This document shows, piece by piece, positions 55,571-64,000 of a stretch of DNA of 64,000 bases; position 1 is the stretch's first letter, and every line of letters begins with the position of its first letter. A program made the position numbers and the translations under genes. The stretch is from Thalassia testudinum (lineage: Eukaryota > Streptophyta > Magnoliopsida > Alismatales > Hydrocharitaceae), in the NCBI GenBank assembly GCA_037157565.1, contig JAZHRO010000056.1:32177501-32241500 (forward strand), in the 5' to 3' direction. The notes under the pieces were generated by a model. The model did not search any database. It worked only from the letters and a program-made list of their open reading frames with translations, and was not told the DNA's origin.

Positions 55571-56495
55571 ATGGGCTTGAGACTATGTTGAATCGGAAAA
55601 AAACAAAACCAAACAAAATCTAGGCTTGGACCTAGTAGGGTCTGGTCCCACCCTGAGAGGGGTGATGTGTATCCCCTACTGGTCTAAGCCGCCAACCTTA
55701 AAACCTAATTTTTGGTTCAAAGGATTCAAACCAGTTCAGTTCAGAAGAGCTGCAAAGGAAGAGAAGGGTTGCAAAGGTTTAGAAGAGATGCAAAGGAAGA
55801 GAAGGAGAAGAAGTGGAGAGTTCATTAAGGTTGAACAGACAAAAGAGAAAAGGAAAGATAGCAGGCAGAGTAAAAAGAAAGAAGAATAGATGCATAAGAG
55901 AAGTGCTCGAGAAAGATTAAGGAGAAGAAATAAGAGAAAAGTAAAAAGAGAAAAGAGAGAGAGAGAGAGAAAGGTAAAGAAGAAGAGAAAAAGATAAGGC
56001 TGAAGATAAAGAAGAAAAATTGTTGTTTAATTTCCTGCATTCTACTAATTTCTTTTTGAGCTTAATGTTGTAATAAGGCATATATTCATTAGAATTACTT
56101 TTTCTTGCCTTAATCTCTTGTAAATAAAAGAAATTAAAAGAAATAAACATGTTTACTTGTTAGTAAAACTAAATCATATGTGTAAATGTGTTTCCTTATG
56201 GAATTTTGCATATTCTTTTAATTAGAAATCCGTAAGCAAAATTCATGTTCTTAAAGTAAATTTAATTTTAATTCCCATAAGTAGCTTAGGATTAGTGGTG
56301 AATTTTAATTAAGTTATACCTCCTAGCGAACGACCTGGACTCAACCAGTTAAAAAGAAATAAAATCTAAAATGTTAGGTTAACTTGACCCTATACTACTT
56401 AATCGACATAAATTCAAGTTGACCTAAGTTACCTTCTATTGCACATAATTAAGCATAATTAACTCAATTAACTGTGTTGAGAAAGTTAACGACCA

Positions 56496-58330
56496 GAGAG
56501 CTTGTGGAAAAGGGATAGGAGTCATGTCCTAAGGATTTTGTGTTTCTTTTTCTTCCTGATGTGGGAGTGGAGAGTTAATTTTTGCAGGGATGGGGATTTC
56601 ACCAGGTTTTTGTGAAAGCTCAAGATCAGTGGTGGTTTTCCCACTCAACGTAACTGCATGTGTAGTTGGATTATTATTTGGAGGAGGTGGGGGGGCCTTT
56701 TGTTGTGGAAACCTAGGAGGCTGCTGATGTGGTGGATTAATAGGTGGTTGATTCGAGTAGTTTGGATTTCTACCTGGACATTGATTCCTCTGGTGATTAG
56801 GGTTGGGCATGGGTTGGGAGGGTAAATGCCCTACAGGTCTTTGAGTTGCAGTAACCCTAATCTGACTATTCAAATTTGTGATTGTGCGAGTTACTTCTGT
56901 CATCTTAGTCTGCATTTCCTGTAGGGTTCTCAACATCTAGTCATTGATGTCTTGTTAAGATGGCCTAGGATGAAAGGTCAGATTCGACCCATACCCATTA
57001 AATTGATTTGAAGGTTGGGGAGGAACCTGGTTGTTCCAAGAGTGGTTCGGGTAATTCTTTCAGTTGGAAGAATTTTTATATTGCTCCTGGAGGGCAAAAA
57101 TGTTTTTAGTGGGGTTAGGGTTTGGATAAATGTAATTCCACAGTGAATCATAAAAAGCCTCTGGGTATTGATGATAAGCAGCTGAAGTAGTGTTCAGATT
57201 GTGCATGTTTTCTCTCTGATGAATGTTAGGGTGGGTTAGATGTGGAACATGTGGAGCTTGGGTTGGTGTGGCAAGTCTTTCCTCAATTTTTTTTCTGATT
57301 TATTTGCATCTGGTCAAGTTTTTGGGCGATCATTTGAAGATCATCTTGGGTGACAGGGATAGATTGAGTGCCTATTTCATGAACACCGAACTGCGGGTTT
57401 GAAGTTCTGCAACATGTGTTCATGGAAGCTTGATTAAATGAGTTTTCACTCATTTCTTCAAATAGGTCGTAGGCACTTTCAGCAACCTTATTTAAGAAGT
57501 TGCTGCCACACGAGGCATTGACAAAACGTCGAATTTGAACATCTAATCCGTGATAGAGGATCTGCATGAGTTACCAAAAAGGAATCTCCTGGTGCAGGCA
57601 ACTTCTTAGAAGATCTTGAAATCTTTCCTAAGAATCATGAAAAGTCTCGCCAGATTTTTCTTGAAAGGTTGTAATAGATCTTCGCAGGGAATTAGTACGA
57701 CCTATGGGAAAGAATTTCTTGAGGGAGGCGGTCTTGAGCTAAGGCCATGTGGTGATGGGTCGGCCAATGGTTCCGAACTAATAAGTGGCCTTATCTTTAA
57801 GAGATAATCGGAATAGCCACATCAGCCAAAGGCCTTCTTGCACATTTCAGGATTGAGTTGTTTGTGCAAGAAGAGTGAGTTCTTCAAGGTGGCTGAACGA
57901 GAATTCCCTAGGGAGGCCATGGAAATGCTTAATTAAATTCAAAACCTCTGGCTTGATCTTAAAGTCCCCTTCAGGTATGACCACCCGTGGTTGTTCCTCA
58001 TAATAGGAAGGATCATAAAAATCTTTTAGAGGAACGACAGGTTGCTGACGGGGTGGTGGCTTTGGCCTTTGGTTGGCTAGGTTTTGGATTTTCCTAGTCA
58101 ACACTTGTTGATTGGCATTAAGTTGAGCAATTTGCTCAGCCATCAAGGTGAAAAGATCAATTGGGGGGCTTGATGTTATGATTGAGGCAAATCAGCATTA
58201 GAAAGCTCCAAATGTGGGAAGTCAAAGGTGGCGGGGGTTTTGGTTAGAAGGGTCAGAATTACAATTAGAAGTGGGATTAGAGGTGGAAGTGGAAGGGTTA
58301 GTAGACCTATTTTGTTGATTTTCCATTTTG
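56496..58330 (-). pseudogene. Element C gag, heavily decayed
   Basis: Pieces in several frames line up with Gag. A start near 58330 ('MENQQNRSTNPS') is followed by 58146-57847 with 'IKPEVLNLIKHFHGLPREFSFSHLEEL' (compare 'LKPNMIHAIPKFHGLNSEDPFQHIKQL' in B1). A scrambled capsid centre follows, then 57567-57283 ('FVNASCGSNFLNKVAESAYDLFEEMSENS') and 56936-56529 with a coiled-coil-like start ('MLRTLQEMQTKMTEVTRTITNL') and a Pro-rich tail. The last codons before the D insertion read 'PIPFPQAL', matching 'RIPFPEAL' in B1. At least five stops or frameshifts are present. No CCHC zinc knuckle is seen in the region between 57283 and 56937. Confidence 0.85.
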
Positions 58331-59992
58331 TCAGAAGAAGAAGACAGAAAAAGCAATCTTTTTCCGCGGGGGACAAAATCAAATGGTCCCTCCAAGTGTG
58401 GATTTTGAGACCGTCACCAGTGCATAAAATGGAAGAACGGGAGGGGAGGAGAAAGAGAAGGAGATGAGAGAAAGGGTGCAATCAATCAATCAAAATTTCT
58501 ACACCTAACTTAAATGTGACTCCCTAAAAATTAACGAAAGATTTGATCTACCTAGGAAATAAGAAATCAATAGTGAATATCTATTCTATCAACAAATCCG
58601 GTCAAGTTGCATAAGGGGAGGGTTGGGCCCAAGCATTTCCCAGGAAAATCCCTAGGGGCTTGTGTAACTCGCGCTTGGTCATTTGACATGGCCCCTCAGC
58701 CTGACACTAGATATAGATGATAGAATTAGTATTAACTAGAGAAAACTTAAGACCTATATAGCAAGCCTAAGTTGATGAAACCTTAGGGGTCAAATTGCTA
58801 CAATTCTTAGTTAGGTCTAGGAGACTAGAGTGCACATAGAATGTGGAGGCCGTTGATTTGGGTATTGCCCTATTATTTCAATTTTTATGGTGTGTGCAGG
58901 AATTGGAAGGTGATTCTAATATCAAACAAGTTGTCACACAAATTAATGTATTTCTATCTTTTAGTATTTGATTTAGCTTAATGCGTTTTAGGGTTTTCTT
59001 TTTAAGTTTTCAAAACAAGTTTGAGATTCCACAAACAAAAGGAAGTCAAGTTGTATTGGTGAAGATATGTTTTCTTTAATTTGTTGGCCTCTAAAAATGA
59101 AAAGAAACCCTAATCAATTAAATCCTAAGCAGAAATTTAACTATCAATGAGTTTCTTTTTAAGCTTTCAGTTGAAGTAGTGGTTCAAACAATGCAAAAAA
59201 ACCACTATTGTAAGGCAAATCAAACAAAGATTCCAAAAAATAATTTTTTTGTGATTTTATGAATTTTTTTGATATTTTTTTAGAATTTTTCTTTGTACTG
59301 GTTCATAGTCAAGAAATGATACCCGTGGGTATTTTGGGCTTTTAGTACCACCGCCAGCCTCAGAAACTTTTTTTAATTTTATTTATTATGTAGAATTTTA
59401 TAAGGATTCCAAAAAGCTAAATTACACAAAAATTGGATGAGTATAAAAATTCCTAAAATTCGTGGACACTAGCAAAATAGGAAGATTAGAGGAGATGATC
59501 CTTCTACAGTCCATGAATTTTTCAAAATTAAATACAAATCCAATTAATCAAAAATTTGGAACAGAAGTTCCCTACTTAAGTTGGAATCACTGGGTGAAAT
59601 GTCCAGATTTTTAGAGGCTTGTGGTGTTAGGAATTAATTTTTAAAGTCTTGACAGAAGTCTGAACCCGAAAATCAGAACACCAACACTTGAAGTGGAGTG
59701 GTGTTTAGTGGTGCAAACAATCAACAAATGGGTTTTTATTTGCATCACTCGACTTAATTAAGTTGTTTAGGATCTTGAAAGCCAAGTTTAATATTTTTTT
59801 GTTAGTTTTTAAGGCTATCTATGACTAGAAAGAGGAACCAACCTAAATTTTCATGGGAAGATAGGGAATTGCAAGTTCTTCCTTCCAAAATCCCTCATTC
59901 TTCCTATAGTTCCTGCACACATGAGAAAGAGAAAAATAAGGGGATGAGATCCAGTTATCAAGCAAGAGACTAAATGAATGCAAAGCCATGCC
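58331..59992 (-). other. Element C 5' leader
   Basis: Non-coding and AT-rich, with a 'gtaactcgcgcttggtcatttgacatgg' type block near 58675 and T-rich runs near 59240-59390. No gene seen. Confidence 0.75.
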
Positions 59993-60010
59993 TCTCTGGC
60001 AACAATGCCA
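59993..60010 (-). other. Element C primer-binding site, decayed
   Basis: The plus strand reads 'tctctggcaacaatgcca', with five differences from the tRNA-Asp complement, all C-to-T or G-to-A. Its position, 5 bp from the LTR, fits. Confidence 0.8.
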
Positions 60011-60015
60011 AAAAG

Positions 60016-62226
60016 TGATATGGATTTTACGCGGTTTGTAAAATACGTCACTGTAATGCGTAAAATCGATCAACTCTTAAATTTATAAAACCTAGATAGG
60101 GGGTATCTAGGGTCGTCCAAGGGTGAAATATGTTGCAAAATTGAATCTCTTGCGCGAAAATGGAAATCAACTTTCTTTCTGTTGTTTTCAAATATGCAAT
60201 TTTATAGTTTTGAAATAATGGAGATATCCGAATTGTTGACGGGAAAGCAACTAACACCAACAATTACTAAGCTAAAACCTAAGTGACAAATAATTTTTCT
60301 CCCTAAACTCACCCTAGGCATATGGAGGCCTAGAGTAATTAGGGAAAGGGAGTGAAGAGTGCTAGAGACAAAGAAAACAAATGAGACAAGAATTGAAATG
60401 AAGGCAACTTGAATTGATGGAAACTTGTTCTACACAAAACACAAAGAGGAATGCTTCTACTCTACTTGTAAATGAAAGAAAATAAAAACACAAATTCTCT
60501 AGATAAAAATGGTGAAGAGGGGGCTTCTTGCTCGAAGCCGAGTAGCTTCTTGACTTGAAAAGAGGGCTCCTTCTTCTCCTTCCTTGAAAGTCTCCTCTAG
60601 GAAGTTGTCCTCTAAGATAGTTGCAAGCCCAAGGGGGGGCGTGCACTTGCTTCCCCCAAGGGTGGATGTCCACCCTAAAAACTCCTCCTTTGCCTGGCTA
60701 TCCTCCTAGTGATGGAATGCTCCTCCTCCTTGGCATGGCACAAGAGGAAGAGAGAAGGGGAAGAAGGCACCAAGGGGGTGGGTAGGATGCCTCCTTAATC
60801 TTCTTCTCTCCTCCTTCTTCTTGGTCGTGAGTTGTAGGTGGATATAGGGTAGAGTTAACACTAATGGAGGATGGGAAAAATGGTAGTGGTTAAGTTTCTC
60901 TTTATAGAGTAGGATGGGGGATATAGGTGGCTTTTGGAATGGTTGGCTAAGATAGAATTCTAGGATACTTAATAGATCCTAAGGCTAAGGATGATTGGCG
61001 CCAACCCAAGGGTCACATAGGTGGTAGTTATGGTTGGTTGTGTCCCTTGAAGTTGGTGCCAAAATGGCCTTCTAGAAGGGAGATTAGGTGGCGCCAAGGT
61101 AGGGTTCTAGAAGGGGGGTATGTGGATGGTGGATGGCCATGATGTGAGGGTATTTTGGCACCAAAAGGGAGGGGTGGTTATGGTAGTTTTTTGCACCAAA
61201 ATTGGTCCCTTTTGGTGGTGGTGATGGGGTGAAAAGGTGGCTTGGTGGTGGCACCAAATGGAGTAGGGTGCAGCTAACTTAGGTGGGCTTAGGTAGGGCT
61301 TAGTTGGTAGAGATAGTTAGGTAGGGTATTAGGGTGGTGGATGGCCAAGGGAGCTGGAGCTTAGCTAGTAGTATAGAAGAGGAGGAGGCAATTGGAGCTA
61401 TGGTTTGAGGGGACGAGCCGGACAGAAGAAGTCTGGAGCTGAACTGGAGCTAGTAGCTGCTGAAGAGTGTGGCATGGAGGTACTTTATCTGGCTTAGCTT
61501 GCTAGTTCTTTGCTAGCTGCTAAGATAAGCTAAAGCAAGCTGGCTTTTGCTGAAAGGAGCTAAGGTGAAATGGATCTGATGCTCCCTGGGAGGACCTAGG
61601 TGGTTGAGGTAGCTAAGGTAGCTTAGCTCAACTAAGTTGAGCTAAGCTGAGTCCCCGAGAGCTGGACTTGAGCTTCCTGAGCTGAGATGAAGTCATCTTC
61701 AGTTGGTTGGAGTTGAGTGGAGATGGATGTAGCTGGTCCTGAGCTGAGGTGAACTCTAGTCAACTCAACTGAGCTAGCTAGAGCTCCCAGTGAACTGATG
61801 GGAGGGAGCTGAAATGAGCTAGACTCAACTAAGTTGAGCTGGATCTGAGCTGACTTAAGCTAAGGTGAGCTAAGATGAGCTCTCTTGAGCTGCCATTCAG
61901 CTGAGATGAGCCAAATGGAGCTAGGATGAGCAAACCCTAGTTCAAGTGAGCTGGAATCCAGCTATGGTGAGCTAGATAAAGCTGAGTTCTAGTTGGTTTA
62001 GGCTTCTCCTTCGCTAGTTGCCTTCTTGAGTGCTAGGGTTTTAGGGATCTGTCAATTTCTATATCCCTAACACTCACAAAACACATAAAAAAGATAATAA
62101 AAAGTAAAATGCTTGCCTAACCTAATTTATTTCTAAATGAAACCCAAAAAACCCATTTGCGGAGAAAAATCCTAATTCCTAGGTTTGTTTTAATGTAGAA
62201 AAATGATGATAAACTGGCATTTATCA
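60016..62226 (-). mobile_element. Element C right (5') LTR
   Basis: A 2,211-bp LTR starts TGATATGG and ends TTTATCA. It matches the solo LTR at 2245-4469 and the two left-LTR fragments. A TATA box on the minus strand is at 60906-60901. The AGCT-rich array is at about 61360-61990, and the U3-tip inverted repeat at 62207-62226. The bases after it, 'atgag' (62227-62231), are the predicted TSD, whose partner should lie left of the window. Confidence 0.95.
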
Positions 62227-62560
62227 ATGAGGTTGTTAATTTAAATTGGATCTCTTTGTAGATTTGTATTCAGTCAAAGAAATATCTCTAACTCTAAGTA
62301 GGAGAATCCCATATTTCAAGAATTTCAAAAGATTGCCTACTACTACTATTTGCACTCCTATTCCTTTATTTAGTTGCTACACCTGTGAGGATTGTATGTG
62401 AGGAAGTTGATGTAAACACATTTACACTACTTAAAATGTTTATTTATGCATGTTCTTAAGCATAGGATTGCATTTCATAATATAAATATTGCATAACAAG
62501 CATCATCTTGCATTTAGAGTAGTTTGAATAAAATGGAGGTTAATTGTCTCCTTTTATGTG
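62227..62560. other. AT-rich flank of element C
   Basis: No coding frame and no match to the other elements in the window. The composition ('gcatttcataatataaatattgcataac') resembles the 3' internal part of a plant LTR element, but this is a guess. Confidence 0.4.
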
Positions 62561-62860
62561 CTTGGACAGGGCAAACATTTAATCGGGGCCTCGGATCAAA
62601 GATCCAACTGTATGGATGTGATCAGGGCGACGATTGGAGTTCAACGACTCCAAGATCGCCCTAATCAGGCATCCGTAGCATCAGATAAAGATCGGGGAAC
62701 CCTAGAAGATCAAGGGCCAGGATGGTGTAAATCCGCACTTCAGATGGCAAATCCGACCACACGGATGAATTCGGATCGACGATCGCAGCCCAACGACACA
62801 AAAATCGAGTCAATCCGACATCCGTGGCACCATCTACAACTTCCAGAAGATGGACGGCCA

Positions 62861-62884
62861 AGATGGCGCCACGTGGCGCCATCT
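62861..62884. promoter_or_regulatory. 24-nt perfect palindrome centred on a G-box
   Basis: AGATGGCGCCAC plus its exact complement, creating GCCACGTGGC at the centre, a perfect G-box core, flanked by two GGCGCC words. Confidence 0.7.
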
Positions 62885-63225
62885 CAGCCGCCCAATTGGC
62901 CGCATGCGTCTTGTGAAGACCGCGCACCGTCTCCTCTCCGCCATTGGATCTCGATCCAACGGCTGCGGTCGCTCGCGCATAAAAGCGTCCGCGCGACCAT
63001 TTCGTCCGTGTAGCGCAGCGGCGACGCAGCCGCGGGCGAAGCGGAGGTCGCGGGTTCGAGCCGCGGTGAGGGGGTGGAAGGCGCGGGCGAGCGGGCGCGG
63101 ACGAGCGTCAGATGAAGATCCAACGGCTGCGCGCGCTCAATCAGGAAGACGCGCGATTGGACGCCGGGCGTAACGCGCGATCGCACGCGGGCGGCGCGCT
63201 ACGCAGCGGGCGCGGACGCGATCTA

Positions 63226-63253
63226 AGCCGTCCGATCTCGCGATCGGACGGCT
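63226..63253. other. Hairpin 'agccgtccgatc'/'gatcggacggct'
   Basis: Twelve-base perfect arms with loop TCGC. Its core differs from the B3 LTR hairpin (gtcgtctgat) mainly by C-to-T type changes. Confidence 0.75.
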
Positions 63254-63339
63254 GAAACTACGCGGACTTGCGTAGGCGTTACGCGCGCGAGCAGCCGAGC
63301 GAGCGCGCGTGGGCGCGGCGGCGACGGCGACGTCGGGGC

Positions 63340-63367
63340 TTTAGCGACGGTTTTATCCGTCACTAAA
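63340..63367. repeat. Inverted repeat 'tttagcgacgg'/'ccgtcactaaa'
   Basis: Eleven-base arms with one wobble mismatch and a 6-nt loop, upstream of the TATA box. Confidence 0.7.
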
Positions 63368-63425
63368 GACCCCTTATTTATTATTTTGAAGATGTAATGT
63401 CCATTTTGCCCCCACTCCTTGCAAC

Positions 63426-63432
63426 TATAAAA
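63426..63432 (+). promoter_or_regulatory. TATA box in the right flank
   Basis: TATAAAA in 'gcaactataaaaggagacccc', a strong plant core promoter match. The downstream pyrimidine-rich sequence fits a 5' untranslated region. Confidence 0.65.
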
Positions 63433-63670
63433 GGAGACCCCCTCCATACGAAATTTTCATCCCTTCCTTCTCCTCTCTACCTCTCCAAAGCTCAAGAGAA
63501 GCTTGTCCCACACCCGGGATGCTTCTCGCGAGATAAAGTCCAAATTTTCGTCCCCCTTCGGAAGTGGATCCCGCGACGACGACGGCGTGCTGCTTCGTTC
63601 CCGTTGTTCTGCTTCGTCCTCCTTCGTCCCGCTTCGTTCTCCTTCGTCCAGGCGTCGTCCCGTCCGGCTC

Positions 63671-63850
63671 GTCCTCCAAGCGACCGTCGAGGAGGATTCT
63701 CTCTCCCTATTCTTTTTACTGCTTTCTAGTATAGATTTACTGCTTTCTAGAGTAGTCTATTCGTCCTCCGAGCGATCGTCGAGGAGGACATTTCTCCCTC
63801 CATTCTTTTAATGCTTTCTAGAGTAATTGTTTTATGTTTTCTAGTTGTAA
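63671..63850 (+). repeat. 92-bp tandem duplication
   Basis: 'gtcctccaagcgaccgtcgagg' at 63671 recurs as a close copy at 63763. Both are followed by a pyrimidine run and 'tgctttctag'. Confidence 0.8.
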
Positions 63851-64000
63851 CGAACGAACTCTTTTATGATAAATTCCTTGTCTATTCTACATCTCATTTT
63901 GATTTCCATGTATAGTATTCTTTCTCTCTCTCTTACTCCCTCTCTCTCTTTTATTTGTTGTAGATACTTAGATAGTTTAAATTGAATTTCTTCGTGACAA

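Larger units (their letters stand above)
52512..56495 (+). mobile_element. Solo LTR D (about 4 kb), distinct family, within element C
   Basis: The insertion begins TGATGAGAAGC, with the same U3-tip inverted repeat type as the B LTRs, and ends ACGACCA between imperfect 5-bp duplications. No PBS, polypurine tract or protein domain is visible inside, so a very long solo LTR is the simplest reading. A non-autonomous element with unrecognised ends is possible. A TATA box, TATAAAT, at 53254-53260 sits about 740 bp in, comparable to the B2 LTR. 'agtcctacattggtgg' (about 55360) resembles the 'agtcccacat' block of the other LTRs and is followed by TATAAAA at 55394-55400. A GT-rich stretch lies at 55440-55570. 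The boundaries are supported by the C reading frame on either side. Confidence 0.78.
62561..64000 (+). other. GC-rich, promoter-bearing repeat, probably another LTR
   Basis: Very GC-rich to about 63350, then pyrimidine-rich. It has two copies of 'gatccaacggctgcg' (62953-62967 and 63117-63131), a 24-nt palindrome (62861-62884), a hairpin 'agccgtccgatc'/'gatcggacggct' (63226-63253) reminiscent of the B LTR hairpins, an inverted repeat (63340-63367), a TATA box (63426-63432) and a 92-bp tandem duplication (63671 and 63763). Open frames here look like GC-driven chance frames. It is most likely part of the LTR of an older element; a gene promoter is an alternative. Confidence 0.5.

Noticed and set aside
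58176..58481. Hydrophobic open frame next to the C gag start
   Set aside because: The Gag-like reading ('MENQQNRS...') is in another frame of the same strand. The hydrophobic frame is its out-of-frame shadow.
62558..63186. Open frames in the GC-rich right flank
   Set aside because: Several frames are open on both strands with Arg/Ala/Pro-rich composition typical of GC-driven chance frames.

Overview
The window is plant nuclear DNA built almost entirely of nested Ty3/Gypsy LTR retrotransposons of the Athila type. The evidence is tRNA-Asp-type primer-binding sites (TGGCGCCGTTGCC core), the gag-PR-RT-RNase H-IN order, the 'FMDDFSI' reverse transcriptase and 'WGIDFMGPF' integrase motifs, long LTRs of about 1.8 to 4 kb, and 5-bp target-site duplications (TSDs). 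No host gene, rRNA, tRNA gene or CRISPR array is visible. The species cannot be named; a large, repeat-rich angiosperm genome is likely.

Layout, reconstructed from LTR ends, TSDs and split LTRs. Element C (minus strand) is the oldest. Its right LTR is 60016-62226, and its left LTR is cut into pieces at 12430-12948 and 49574-49977 plus a part left of the window. C carries only gag and protease remnants. Element A (minus; right LTR 10663-12429, end of left LTR 1-607) sits in C's left LTR, and its integrase is split by a solo LTR of the C family (2245-4469, TSD AAATG). Element B1 (minus; 12949-49573, TSD CTCAG) also sits in C's left LTR and has a nearly full gag-pol with several stops. Element B2 (plus; 25511-48538) lies inside B1's right LTR. 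It has B1-type LTRs but no gag or pol, only an unrecognised acidic reading frame split in two. Element B3 (minus; 28829-42521, TSD GGGAC) lies in the B2 leader and has a complete but frameshifted gag-pol. A solo LTR of another family, D (52512-56495), splits C between gag and protease. From 62227 to the end is a different, GC-rich, promoter-bearing repeat into which C inserted.

How the parts relate. A, B1 and B3 encode, or once encoded, the capsid and replication proteins. B2 and C look like non-autonomous partners that kept the cis signals (LTRs, PBS, polypurine tract, conserved 3' hairpins) but lost the enzymes. Stops are often C-to-T or G-to-A changes, as expected for long-methylated silenced repeats.

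The least explained signals are non-coding: (i) a short inverted repeat at the U3 tip of every LTR family; (ii) a 28-34 nt inverted repeat a fixed distance upstream of the TATA box in the B LTRs; (iii) a second LTR hairpin near the U5 end; (iv) a chain of conserved hairpins and about 50-nt repeats between the last stop codon and the polypurine tract, one with a compensatory base-pair change; and (v) the B2 reading frame, whose function I cannot name.
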